Positions 42,966 to 52,034 of a stretch of 64,000 bases of DNA are shown here, piece by piece. The notes under the pieces were generated by a model, which was not told where the DNA came from, did not search any database, and saw only the letters and a list, made by a program, of their open reading frames with translations. The translations under genes were made by a program, and so were the position numbers. Within the stretch, counting starts at the first letter, position 1. Every line of letters begins with the position of its first letter. The stretch is from CAYWQB01 sp964460785 (GTDB lineage Bacteria; Chlamydiota; Chlamydiia; Chlamydiales; CAYWQB01). The DNA is taken from the NCBI GenBank assembly GCA_964460785.1, contig CAYWQB010000002.1, positions 267,528 to 331,527 of the forward strand, in the 5' to 3' direction.

Positions 42966-45900
42966 CTACGTTTGCAAGAGCTCGAGAACATCTTCCCAGG
43001 TGAGTTTTGCAATAGCATCTTCATCACTATTAATCACCTGTTTAACCAGACCTTTCTTTCTTTCATGCAATCGTAAAATTTTCTCTTCTATCGTTCCTGA
43101 TGTAATAATTCTGTAGGAAGAAACGGGCTTGGTTTGTCCGAGCCTGTGGACACGATCTGTTGCTTGAGCTTCTACTGCAGGGTTCCACCACATATCGTAA
43201 TGAAGAACAGTGTCTGCTCCTACTAGATTCAATCCCGAACCTCCTGCTTTCAACGATACAAGAAAGACGGGTATTTTTTCATTTTGATTAAATTCCTTGA
43301 CAATCGCTAGGCGATTCTTTGTGGAACCATCAAGGTAACTAAAGGGAATCCCCTTGGCTTCAAGGTCAGCGCGGATGATCTGAAGCATGCGGGTATATTG
43401 ACTAAAGATAACGGTTTTATGCCCACCATCGATCAATCCATGAAGCATTTCCTGGAACATTTCATACTTTGCAGAATCCCCCATCTCTACTTGATCTTTG
43501 GCAAAAATGGCCGGGTGACAGCAGATTTGCTTAAGTCTGGTAAGCGTCGCGAGCACATGAATTTGTACTTTCTGAAACCCTTCTTTTTCAACAAGCTTTG
43601 TCAATTCCTCTCTAGCGGAGCGAGCATAAGATTGGTACAGGTCTCGCTGGACAGGTGTAAGCTCACAGTGGTAGACAATCTCAGAAACTGGAGGTAGATC
43701 TTTAAGAACATCCTGTTTCATGCGTCGCAAAATGAAGGGAGCTACTTTTCGCTTTAATGTCTCTAAAGAGTCCCGCCCAAAGTGTCCTGAGCTGCGAATG
43801 AAGCGTTCTACAAATCGCTCATAAGAACTCAATAAGCCTGGCATAAGAAAGTCAAAAATACTCCAGAGTTCTTCTAAAGAATTTTCAACAGGAGTCCCAG
43901 TAAGAACGAGGCGATAGATCGCTTTAATTTCCTTAACAGAGCGAGCATTCAAAGTTGTACGGTTTTTGATATGCTGTGCTTCATCTAAAATGGCATAGCA
44001 AAAGGTAATAGACTCATAATGCTCGATATCTTTTTGCAATAAGCTGTAGGAGCTGATCAAAATGTCATATTTTGAGGCTTTCGCAATCAGCTTTTTTCTC
44101 TGCACAGGACTACCATCAATAACCAACACCTTAAGGTTAGGGTTGAACTTATGGCATTCCTCTTTCCAGTTATAGGTTAGGGAGGTTGGGCATACGACTA
44201 AGGCTGGCTGCTCTTTGTACTCCTTACGCACTTGGGTGATTGCAGAGATCGCTTGCAGCGTCTTTCCAAGACCCATATCATCAGCTAATGCTCCACCTAA
44301 GTGCATCTTACGCAGTCGATCTAACCAGGCCACCCCTTCCTGCTGATAAGAGCGCAAGGTTGCTTGAATCTCTTTAGGGAAAGGAGAGACTTCTATCTCT
44401 TTTCCATCTAAAATCTGCTCTTGTAGCTTTTGCAAAGCGGGAGAGATATTCAAAGAAACAGGTAAGCCCTCAAAATGTTCTTCCTTTAGAGAAGCTAAAG
44501 ACCAAATAGGACAAAGCTCTGTTTGGTTGCTTAATGTTTGAATACCAATTTCATCGAAGATACGGATTAATGGGCCAACCTTCTCTAGGTTCATCACCAA
44601 AATCTTCGGGAGCTTTGCTTGGGAGGTTTTAGCAGAGGTTGCTTTACGGCCTTTTTTCCTTTTTCCTCTCTCTAGCTCTATATAAGAGCGCTTGCTAGAA
44701 ACACAATCCCAAAGCTGATCAATTTTAGCCCCCTCTAGGTGTCCATTGACGGATAAAGTAAGCTGATAATTGCCAGTCTGAGGGGAGAGATCTAAATCCA
44801 GAGTAAAGTGGGTATCGTCATAAATAAATTGTTCGAGCAAGTTTTCTGGGCAGCGGAAATCGACATGTTCTTGGTAAGCTAAAACAGTCCCTGTCATAAA
44901 CTCGACAATTTTTTTCTCGGTTTTAGCAACAAACTTCCCATCTTTTGGATTATGGATGAAATCCTCAAAGAGGTCTTCGATAAGTTTTTTCTCTGCAACG
45001 AGGTCTCTAGCTAAGATGCCTTGCTCATCGATAAAGCTTTGCAGGTGACCAAACTCCCATTGTTTTTCACAAGCTGGGATTTCTCGGTCTTCGTACAAAA
45101 AGAATAAGCTTGCCTCGAGTTCTCCATTCAAATACTCAAGATCACACCGCGCTTTTAATGGACCCGAAAAAGGCAGGGTAACAAAGCGCTCTAAAACTTC
45201 CCGATTGGAGACTTCAGCAAAGCGAAGCATTTCAGGCAAACCATACTCTATAAAGCTCCCAAAGAGAGGCTCTGGGATGGTCATGTCTCGAATTTCAGGG
45301 AGGCTTTTGAGGTGCCCTCGACGAATCTCTGGAGGAAAACGGTAATAGATCCCCTTATAAATCACCCCAGGCTTGGCACTTTTAAATATATGGCTCTCAC
45401 TAAGTTCTAGTCGTTGGTCATCAATTTGAATATAGGGCTGGAATAAAAGCTTTTGTGAAGGAGTTTCCAGGTAGTCGAGTTCAAAGTGCACTTGTGCAGG
45501 CGCACTTGATAAGCGTAAAGGAGTTTCCAAAGAGTCTAAAAAGAGACATGGAAGTGCACGATCAACTCTTTCTCCTTCTTTTTGTGCGGAGCCCTTTCCA
45601 TCTTTCATTGCCATATCAAAAGAGCGAGAGAGAAGATTCCCAAATGTTTCAGAGTCTATTTGTACTACTTTTTGGTTACGCTCTTGCTCTCCTTCCCTAA
45701 AGCGCGCATAGTGCAAGATCATATGCAAAATTTCGCGACTTTCTTCTTCAAAAGAGCGAAAGCCAAAGAAGTATTTTCTCCCTCCTAAAACTACAGGCTC
45801 ATTGAAGCGCACGGCATCTAAGAATTGGCTAATATGAGGGATTGAGATGGGTTTAGAGCGATGGGGCAAGCGCAAAGCTACTTGGATCTCAGGGCTATTG

Positions 45901-46499
45901 CGATGATCGAAGAGTTGTTGAGAGTTCAGAGAAACAATCAAAGAGATTTGTACGGAGTTTTCAATGGCGCTGTGTTTTGGCTGAAAGAATGGGGAGTCTC
46001 CAAGGACGCCACAAGCGGTAATATACTCTTGCAAAATCTCTTTTTGTACAGCCTGATCTTGCTTAGCTGCTTGTTTAGATTTTGCTTCTTGAAAGGTCTG
46101 CTGAAGCTCTTCTTTTTCTTCTTCATCAAGCTCTTCAGCTTCCTCTAGATCTGCTTCACGCGAGTAAGCAACAAGTATTTCTTCAAAGTGCTCCTCTAGA
46201 TAAAATAAAAGAGCAGAAAGGTGTGCACAGTCGTAGTGATAAGGGCAGTCACAGTCTGAGTCGACAAGCTCAGACTCTACACGATCAATCTCAATAAAGC
46301 TTTCATAGACATTATCAAAATTTCCCTTCACTTGACCGCTGATTTTAAGGGAGGATCCATCAAAGCTTAAAATTTTAGCCTGTTCAACTAGAGCTTGATC
46401 ATACAAGCTTTTCCCCTCTTTCAAGATATTTGAGGGAAAGTCCTGTCGAAGCTTTCTAAAGTTCAGAATCGTGCTACCACCAACTCGGACCACATCCAT
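42966..46499 (-). CDS. SNF2-family helicase with N-terminal SWIM zinc finger
   Basis: The 1177-residue protein has a SWIM-type finger near residues 80-95 (CDCPYHYDCAH), a long lineage-typical middle (about 150-690) and the SNF2 ATPase lobes. The lobes show ADDMGLGKTLQ (Walker A, about 735), DEAQHIKN (DEXH), LTGTPVENS, GSGLNLVGADTVLHYD and QATDRVHRLGQTK. Bacterial members translocate on double-stranded DNA and remodel RNA polymerase-DNA or other complexes (RapA-like, HepA). AGAAGAGG precedes the ATG. A plausible promoter, minus-strand TTGCGT-17-TAAAAG, lies about 100 bp upstream. It leads the transcript with mreB and pckG. Confidence 0.95.
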   Translation of the reverse strand: MDVVRVGGSTILNFRKLRQDFPSNILKEGKSLYDQALVEQAKILSFDGSSLKISGQVKGNFDNVYESFIEIDRVESELVDSDCDCPYHYDCAHLSALLFYLEEHFEEILVAYSREADLEEAEELDEEEKEELQQTFQEAKSKQAAKQDQAVQKEILQEYITACGVLGDSPFFQPKHSAIENSVQISLIVSLNSQQLFDHRNSPEIQVALRLPHRSKPISIPHISQFLDAVRFNEPVVLGGRKYFFGFRSFEEESREILHMILHYARFREGEQERNQKVVQIDSETFGNLLSRSFDMAMKDGKGSAQKEGERVDRALPCLFLDSLETPLRLSSAPAQVHFELDYLETPSQKLLFQPYIQIDDQRLELSESHIFKSAKPGVIYKGIYYRFPPEIRRGHLKSLPEIRDMTIPEPLFGSFIEYGLPEMLRFAEVSNREVLERFVTLPFSGPLKARCDLEYLNGELEASLFFLYEDREIPACEKQWEFGHLQSFIDEQGILARDLVAEKKLIEDLFEDFIHNPKDGKFVAKTEKKIVEFMTGTVLAYQEHVDFRCPENLLEQFIYDDTHFTLDLDLSPQTGNYQLTLSVNGHLEGAKIDQLWDCVSSKRSYIELERGKRKKGRKATSAKTSQAKLPKILVMNLEKVGPLIRIFDEIGIQTLSNQTELCPIWSLASLKEEHFEGLPVSLNISPALQKLQEQILDGKEIEVSPFPKEIQATLRSYQQEGVAWLDRLRKMHLGGALADDMGLGKTLQAISAITQVRKEYKEQPALVVCPTSLTYNWKEECHKFNPNLKVLVIDGSPVQRKKLIAKASKYDILISSYSLLQKDIEHYESITFCYAILDEAQHIKNRTTLNARSVKEIKAIYRLVLTGTPVENSLEELWSIFDFLMPGLLSSYERFVERFIRSSGHFGRDSLETLKRKVAPFILRRMKQDVLKDLPPVSEIVYHCELTPVQRDLYQSYARSAREELTKLVEKEGFQKVQIHVLATLTRLKQICCHPAIFAKDQVEMGDSAKYEMFQEMLHGLIDGGHKTVIFSQYTRMLQIIRADLEAKGIPFSYLDGSTKNRLAIVKEFNQNEKIPVFLVSLKAGGSGLNLVGADTVLHYDMWWNPAVEAQATDRVHRLGQTKPVSSYRIITSGTIEEKILRLHERKKGLVKQVINSDEDAIAKLTWEDVLELLQT

Positions 46500-46653
46500 A
46501 ACCTCTTCTCGTTAAAGGAGTTTGCACTTAACTTTTTCCAAATGCCTGCAAGCAAGCGTAAGGATAAAAAGTTAAACGTTCTCCCCTTTTAACGATTTAG
46601 TATGTGGAACGCAACGAAAAAGTGCCTTTAATTCCCCAATATAAGGCAGATAC

Positions 46654-46682
46654 AAAAAAGCTGGAGGCATTGCTCCAGCTTT
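46654..46682 (-). terminator. Rho-independent terminator after the translocator operon
   Basis: On the minus strand a ten-bp stem AAAGCTGGAG/CTCCAGCTTT with six-base loop runs into TTTTTT. It is 29 bp downstream of the stop of the gene at 46711, closing that operon before the SNF2 gene. Confidence 0.88.
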
Positions 46683-46710
46683 CATATGGCCGTCTAAGAA
46701 GTTCTTACAT

Positions 46711-48033
46711 TTACCCCTTAGCACCAGCTCCCATCACCTTAAAGATTTCGGCCATGATCTGCATAGCTGTTTGGAAAGCAGATTGTGCAGCAGAAGAGAT
46801 GCCATCTGCAGAGCTCCCTTGATCACTGATAGCCTTGCCTGCTGCTTCTGCAGACTGAGATGTGGCTCGGCGGACCCCCTCAGCATTTTGGTCTGCCGCT
46901 TGCTGTCCCTTGTGAGCCATCTGGTTCACAGCATTTAAAATACCTGAGATCTGTTGTGAGCGATTGATAGCCTTATCTGCGGAACGCTCATGACGCTCTG
47001 CTTTTTTTGCATGCTGGTCATACTTTCTTTTTGCTGCAGCATGATCCCGTTTTGCCGCTTCACGATCTCTATTGATATCTGTTTTGGAACGTGCAGGCTT
47101 ATCTTCTCCAATACTTGAACTCTCTCCTGAAGTTGGAGGCGATCCAGGCTCTCCTGCGGCAGGAGTTCCTCCTTCCTCTCCTTCAGCGGGTACTGTCTCC
47201 CCTTCTCCTTCTGGAGTTGTCGTTGGCGTAGTACTCTCATCAGCGGTCTTACCGACCCCTTTATACTCCTTATCTAGCTCATCAAGACGCCCTTCAGCAC
47301 TATTCATCTGCTGCTCAGCTTCTCCCATGCCTTCGCGCTCAGTATTCGCAGCACTGCCTGCTTTGCTACCAATAGCTTCTCCTGTTGCCATTGTTCCTGC
47401 TGAAATTACAGCATTGAACGCTTCCCCTTGTGCTTGGTGTAAAGTGGCAGAGGCTTGCTCTGTTGCTGCACCTTCTGTTGCATTCGCGCTTGCTACGGAA
47501 GCTTTAGAAGACTCCTCTGTACTTGCAGATTTCAATACTGCAGCTGCCTTCTGCTCTTCCGCCCCTGTTTTTTCCAAAAACTTCTGAGCTTCAGCGAGTA
47601 GCGCCGTAATAGAAACATCTTCAGAAAATCCGGCGACAGGTCCAAACCAGCTTGAACCTTGCCCTTGGCCTGAAGGAGAAGGATCTTCAGATCCCAACAT
47701 AATATGTTTGGGTGGACCACTCGTATCTAGCAGTGTATTTAGAGCCTCTTTCCCGGGCGCGGCACTACCAAGTGGCATTGGAAGCTTTGGCTTTGTGTCT
47801 GAGCCAATATCCTCAATTGGAACAAGCTGCCCTCCACTTGAGACATGATCTGATCCAAGAGCTTTTGCACGATTAAGCTTTGCTGCTTTCCGAAGCTGCT
47901 CGGACTTTTTTTCACCATCTGTCTTCTGACTATCTCCCGTTGTATTTGCTCGCGCAGACTGCTCTCCATGCTGAGCGCCCAGCTCATGATGGGGATCAGG
48001 AACTGATGATCCATTTGAACCAATTGAAGCCAT
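46711..48033 (-). CDS. CopD-like type III translocator/secreted protein candidate
   Basis: This 440-residue protein is rich in Ala, Ser, Gly and Glu. It has a polar N-terminus (MASIGSNGSS), an Ala-rich helical zone (about 135-225), a Pro/Glu/Gly low-complexity linker (about 250-300) and a basic coiled coil (about 315-360, RDREAAKRDHAAAKRKYDQH). The C-terminal helix ends TAMQIMAEIFKVMGAGAKG. It is last in an operon headed by a secreted-like gene, an LcrH/SycD chaperone and a CopB-like gene, the same order as lcrH-copB-copD in Chlamydia. Identity to CopD is inferred from position, composition and length rather than sequence motifs; the hydrophobic parts are mild. AAGGAGG precedes the ATG. Confidence 0.75.
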   Translation of the reverse strand: MASIGSNGSSVPDPHHELGAQHGEQSARANTTGDSQKTDGEKKSEQLRKAAKLNRAKALGSDHVSSGGQLVPIEDIGSDTKPKLPMPLGSAAPGKEALNTLLDTSGPPKHIMLGSEDPSPSGQGQGSSWFGPVAGFSEDVSITALLAEAQKFLEKTGAEEQKAAAVLKSASTEESSKASVASANATEGAATEQASATLHQAQGEAFNAVISAGTMATGEAIGSKAGSAANTEREGMGEAEQQMNSAEGRLDELDKEYKGVGKTADESTTPTTTPEGEGETVPAEGEEGGTPAAGEPGSPPTSGESSSIGEDKPARSKTDINRDREAAKRDHAAAKRKYDQHAKKAERHERSADKAINRSQQISGILNAVNQMAHKGQQAADQNAEGVRRATSQSAEAAGKAISDQGSSADGISSAAQSAFQTAMQIMAEIFKVMGAGAKG

Positions 48034-48054
48034 AACTAGCTCCTCCTTAATTTA

Positions 48055-49542
48055 TTAACCTTGTAATGTAAAAGGCAAAGATGAGAGAGCTTTTGCCACA
48101 ACACTTACAGCGTTGTGCACAACTCCAGCAGCTCCTTGCAAATACTGTCCTACATTCTTATCTGAGCTTTTGATCTGTGTGTTAATCTGATTGAGTGTCG
48201 TTTTCGTCTCTTTTGTGATCCCTCCAATCTGCCCAGCTTGACTCTGAATCCCTGACATTTCTTGCGTTGCATGTGCTTGCATCCCACCTGTTACGATGGT
48301 GGTTACCCCTGCAATTCTTCTAGCAGCCTTTAAGCCCTTACGAATACGCCCTTTTCTTTGCTCTGCTTTTTTATCTTTTGCCCGCTCACTTTTGTCAGTC
48401 TTACGATCTGCTGCATCATCATCCACTTGATCATTGGAAGGAGTTTCTTCGGATGAGGCTTTTTCATCTGACTTACGAATCTTCTCTTGATCTTTCGTCG
48501 ATTCTTTATCGTCAGTTTCTCGCTCTTTATCCAGCTCTTTAGATCCCGTAGATTGCCCTACGTCCTCTTCTTCTTGAATCCCCTGGGGCGTGCTCCCCTC
48601 TGTTTCAGCTGATGGCTTTTCTTCAGGCTCTTCGTTTTCTGGAGGATTAGTCTCACTTGCAGGATCAGAGGTGGTCGATGAGCTAGAGGCTGCTTCAGAT
48701 GACCCCTCTGATGCACCTTCTGATGCAGCTTCCGTTACGGCCTCTGTTACCCCCTCTTCTACAGCTTCTGTTACCGCTTCTGAGGCAGCTTCTGCGGCTT
48801 CACCTACACCAGGGATAACCAGTAAAACAAGACTGACGGCCTGGACAATTTTCATTACCTGCTGCAGATGCCCCAGGTCGATAATTTTTTGCCCTTCCAT
48901 GGAAAGTAAGCCCGCATTCCCTGTGGCAAGCTTGGCAGAGGCATCACTCATATGGTTCATGCTACCTGCTAAGGCATCACTTATTTCCCTTTGAGTGGAT
49001 ACACTATGCAGAGCTCCTTTTTGGGCAGTAATCACTCCCTCTAAGACAGCAGCACCACCTGCGAATGTCGCGATTGCACTCTTAACATCAAACCATCCTC
49101 CTTTTTCAGTGCTCTTCTCTTGGGCACCATAAAATTGTGGCTTATCATCAGACTGATAACGCGATCCTCCTAGCATAGCTCCAGGTGGATGCAGAGGAAC
49201 AATAGCTCCATTAAATGCGGCAGAAGAGGAGGGGTGCTCTGTTCTCCCCTGGAAGGCATTTTTTAGGTCATTTAGAGCGGTTTTAAAGTCATCATCTGTT
49301 GATGTGATCTCTGAGCTATGAATATAATCTAGCTCTTCCTGGCGGTCTGAGCCAAAGCCTCCACCGCCTCCTCCTTGTCTACGCTCTTCAACAGGAGATA
49401 GAGGGGACTGTCCAGATCCTCCAACACCACTTGTATCAGCATCTGCACCTTTTTTTCCTTCTCCCCCCTTCTGGGGACCTCGATCAAACTTATTGCCACC
49501 AACTCCTGAGAATTGATTGCCACCACCATGAATACCACTCAT
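48055..49542 (-). CDS. CopB-like hydrophobic type III translocator candidate
   Basis: The 495-residue protein has a Gly-rich N-terminus (MSGIHGGGNQF), a first hydrophobic helix (about 157-180), a second marked membrane segment (about 230-255, MKIVQAVSLVLLVIPGVGEAA), an Ala/Glu/Ser-rich stretch and a polar linker (about 290-390). After a basic patch come KAARRIAGVTTIVTGGMQAHA and a helical C-terminal part. The two-helix, coiled-coil layout is that of CopB-type pore-forming translocators. It follows the LcrH/SycD chaperone gene (26 bp) and precedes the CopD-like gene (21 bp). GAGAGGGG precedes the ATG. Family name is inferred from layout and context. Confidence 0.78.
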   Translation of the reverse strand: MSGIHGGGNQFSGVGGNKFDRGPQKGGEGKKGADADTSGVGGSGQSPLSPVEERRQGGGGGGFGSDRQEELDYIHSSEITSTDDDFKTALNDLKNAFQGRTEHPSSSAAFNGAIVPLHPPGAMLGGSRYQSDDKPQFYGAQEKSTEKGGWFDVKSAIATFAGGAAVLEGVITAQKGALHSVSTQREISDALAGSMNHMSDASAKLATGNAGLLSMEGQKIIDLGHLQQVMKIVQAVSLVLLVIPGVGEAAEAASEAVTEAVEEGVTEAVTEAASEGASEGSSEAASSSSTTSDPASETNPPENEEPEEKPSAETEGSTPQGIQEEEDVGQSTGSKELDKERETDDKESTKDQEKIRKSDEKASSEETPSNDQVDDDAADRKTDKSERAKDKKAEQRKGRIRKGLKAARRIAGVTTIVTGGMQAHATQEMSGIQSQAGQIGGITKETKTTLNQINTQIKSSDKNVGQYLQGAAGVVHNAVSVVAKALSSLPFTLQG

Positions 49543-49568
49543 TACTTTTACCCCTCTCTACCTACGTG

Positions 49569-50111
49569 TTACCTCAACATTGCTTGTGCACGTTCTTGCA
49601 GCTCACTAAGCTCTGGGTTTTTCTTCGCAATTTCAATTGCTTGTTCCAGAGATTCCTTAGCTTCTTGCTCCATTCCACACTTATAACCACACTCAGCAAA
49701 ACGCACGAGAGGTGTTGGATCTAGCGTATTTAGCATAAAGCTACCAAGATAGGCTTCCATCGCACCTGTCCACTTTTCTCGCATTTGTTGCACCGCACCT
49801 AACGCATAAAAGTATTTTGGGTTTTGGAAGCTGATAAGAGATAAAAAGTGAAAAAGAGGATATGCTTTTTCGTACTGTCCTCCTTGATAGAAAGCGAAGC
49901 CCAAAGAGTAAATGTACTCTAGTACCTCATCTTGAATGTCAAATGCCTCCTGGGGCGTTTGCCCATTAGCAATGGATTGCAGCATCTGGCGCACAAGCTT
50001 TTCTGCTTGCTCTGGAGAGCTTACATCCATCCCCATAAAAAAGATCTTTTCATCCTTTTTTTTCCCTTGCTGCTCTTTTCTTCTCTGCGCTCTAGATTTT
50101 GGCCTAGACAT
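49569..50111 (-). CDS. LcrH/SycD-type class II secretion chaperone
   Basis: The 180-residue protein starts with a basic tail (about 1-22), then has three TPR units (about 65-165) with LGFAFYQGGQYEKAYPLF, YFYALGAVQQMREKWTGAMEAY and ECGYKCGMEQEAKESLEQAI. This is the LcrH/SycD pattern of chaperones that bind the chaperone-binding segments of the two translocators. It lies just before the CopB- and CopD-like genes, its expected clients. AGAGGG precedes the ATG. Length is close to other chlamydial LcrH proteins except for the basic N-terminus. Confidence 0.92.
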   Translation of the reverse strand: MSRPKSRAQRRKEQQGKKKDEKIFFMGMDVSSPEQAEKLVRQMLQSIANGQTPQEAFDIQDEVLEYIYSLGFAFYQGGQYEKAYPLFHFLSLISFQNPKYFYALGAVQQMREKWTGAMEAYLGSFMLNTLDPTPLVRFAECGYKCGMEQEAKESLEQAIEIAKKNPELSELQERAQAMLR

Positions 50112-50160
50112 ATTTACCCTCTCTTTTAACTAATGCTTATAACTCTCTTGCAACATCAAA

Positions 50161-51603
50161 TTACTGCCCTCCAGACTGGGCTGCACTTTTCATCATCTGC
50201 CCCCACTGTTGGACAGCCGATGATGCAATAGAAGTGGTTGTCTGGATCATACTTCCTGTAGATGAAGCAGCAGAGGCTTGCGTATTCGTCTCATTACTCA
50301 TCGTACTGGCTTTAGAGTTCAACATTTGCACATTTGAGCTAAATTTACTGAGCTGAGCCTGAAGACCCATTGCCTCCCCGGAATATTGAGGAGTGCCGGG
50401 GCTACCAACAAACATACTCAAGATCCCTGGCATTTGGTATGAAGATGAGGCATCGAGCTCTTTTTGACCGACTGATTGCAGCGCGCTGATATACCCTTGC
50501 TCCTTATCAAGCTGAGACTTTGCATAGTTAGAGATATCGGTTTGCATCTTCTCAATCTTCTGAGCACCAGCATTTTGCCGTTGAGCAACAGTACTCGCTA
50601 TATCATTGGACTTCATCAACGCTTTGACAACCGCAAGCATCGCCCCCCCTGAAGCAAAGGCCGCTTGGTTGTAGTGATGAGCATGACTTCCTTGTAAGAG
50701 AGCTTTTGTTCCTTCTTGATGCACGGTATGCATGCCCTTCAATAATTGATCAGCGTTATCTGTCATCCCTTTCACAGAAGCTTTTGTTGCCGTGGGATCA
50801 TCGGTCGGCCCTGACTGTTGCAGTCCTTTTGATGCTGCAACGGTTCCTGCTAAATGGATCCCAGTTAACACCATAGACTGAATATGATCAGCTAGCTGGT
50901 CTTCTGTTGCTTTTATGTCATCAGAGCTTTTTCCTTGTGACTTCATATCATGCAGAGTTTGGACAAGGTTTGTGCCCTTTTTAATTTGCTCAAGAGCTAA
51001 GTGAGAAGAGACCACATGCCGATGCTCAAGATTTTGAATGGCACCACCTCTTTGGCCACTAGATAGGGAAGCGGGATCCACCTCTCCAGAACTTTCTCCT
51101 CCGCGGAGGCTTCTAGACCCCGCAGATCCTTCTGTATGAGCTCCCTGTGCACCGATAGGTGCCCCATTAATCCCATCAACAATCTTACTAAGATCGCTTG
51201 TGACAGCAGCTGTCACCATCGAACTAAAAGCTTGTGCTGATTTTCCTGGGTCCTGCAAAGCGGCCTTTAGCCCTTCTGGGCCTTCTGCAATTGATGCTGC
51301 CGCACCAGTCACTCCTTGCGAGGTTCCAGACTCCTGCACCTGAGTCACAGATTGACTACCACTTGTGCGATCTGAAGCAATATCTTGTGCTACCTTCTGC
51401 AGAGCATCAGCCCCCATATTGATACCACTTTTGACCCCTTCGGCAGAGGAAGAGTCTCCCCCTCCTTTCTTATCCTTACCAAGCTCCTTATCGGCCAGCT
51501 TGGCTAGCTCTTCTGCCTCTTGCTTTTTGGTCTTATCAATCCCTTCTTCAGCTTTTTGGTACTGCTCATGGGTGTCCCCCATACCTGGACCAATACTAGC
51601 CAT
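50161..51603 (-). CDS. Probable type III secreted protein, first gene of translocator operon
   Basis: The 480-residue protein is rich in Ala, Ser, Gln and Gly. It starts MASIGPGMGD, similar to the 46711 product, and has a polar N-terminal third, two weak hydrophobic helices (about 240-260 and 318-334), a helical middle and a Ser/Ala/Gln-rich C-terminus. It is 49 bp ahead of the LcrH-type chaperone gene. Position suggests a third translocator or needle-tip-like protein that this chaperone also serves; Chlamydia has a small gene, not a homologous large one, next to lcrH. GGAGGGG before ATG 51603. I recognise no family by sequence. Confidence 0.75.
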   Translation of the reverse strand: MASIGPGMGDTHEQYQKAEEGIDKTKKQEAEELAKLADKELGKDKKGGGDSSSAEGVKSGINMGADALQKVAQDIASDRTSGSQSVTQVQESGTSQGVTGAAASIAEGPEGLKAALQDPGKSAQAFSSMVTAAVTSDLSKIVDGINGAPIGAQGAHTEGSAGSRSLRGGESSGEVDPASLSSGQRGGAIQNLEHRHVVSSHLALEQIKKGTNLVQTLHDMKSQGKSSDDIKATEDQLADHIQSMVLTGIHLAGTVAASKGLQQSGPTDDPTATKASVKGMTDNADQLLKGMHTVHQEGTKALLQGSHAHHYNQAAFASGGAMLAVVKALMKSNDIASTVAQRQNAGAQKIEKMQTDISNYAKSQLDKEQGYISALQSVGQKELDASSSYQMPGILSMFVGSPGTPQYSGEAMGLQAQLSKFSSNVQMLNSKASTMSNETNTQASAASSTGSMIQTTTSIASSAVQQWGQMMKSAAQSGGQ

Positions 51604-52034
51604 AACCCCTCCAATAAAATAACTTTTATCTGATGATAACCAGAATCACCAAACTATATAATAATAACCCTTAATTATTAGTTTATTTTTTAAACAAACT
51701 AATTTCAACTAAAAAATTTAAAACCCACCTATTTAGCATTTTTATATTAATACAATAGGCAGCTAAGCCACCTAAGTTTCTCTTAGGAGAAAGGGATCTC
51801 CTTTTATTGCTTCCCTTTCCTTGGCTTATCAACCCTCCCCTAAAAAATGCTATCTAAACAAAACATGTTTATTAGCAGCAGGTTATTGACCTAGATCACT
51901 CAAAGACAGAGCACCCTCAAGCATACTTCCCTCCATTTTATCAAAAAAAATATTTATTTAAAAATGTTCCTCACTAGCCAAGCAGATATAAAATATGTTA
52001 AATGCTTGAGTAAGCACAATTAGAGGGAGGGAGT
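51604..52034. promoter_or_regulatory. 431-bp AT-rich divergent intergenic region
   Basis: No reading frame of note. It separates the translocator operon (-) from the paralogous effector pair (+) and must hold both promoters. Candidate -10 elements are TATAAA at 51987-51992 (+) and TATAGT at 51658-51653 (-), both without good -35 boxes, which may suggest activator dependence. No sigma-54 element is seen. Confidence 0.5.

Noticed and set aside
47072..47587. 171-codon plus-strand frame opposite the CopD-like gene
   Set aside because: Low-complexity shadow of the Ala/Glu-rich coding strand; the minus-strand gene has a strong ribosome site and an operon context.
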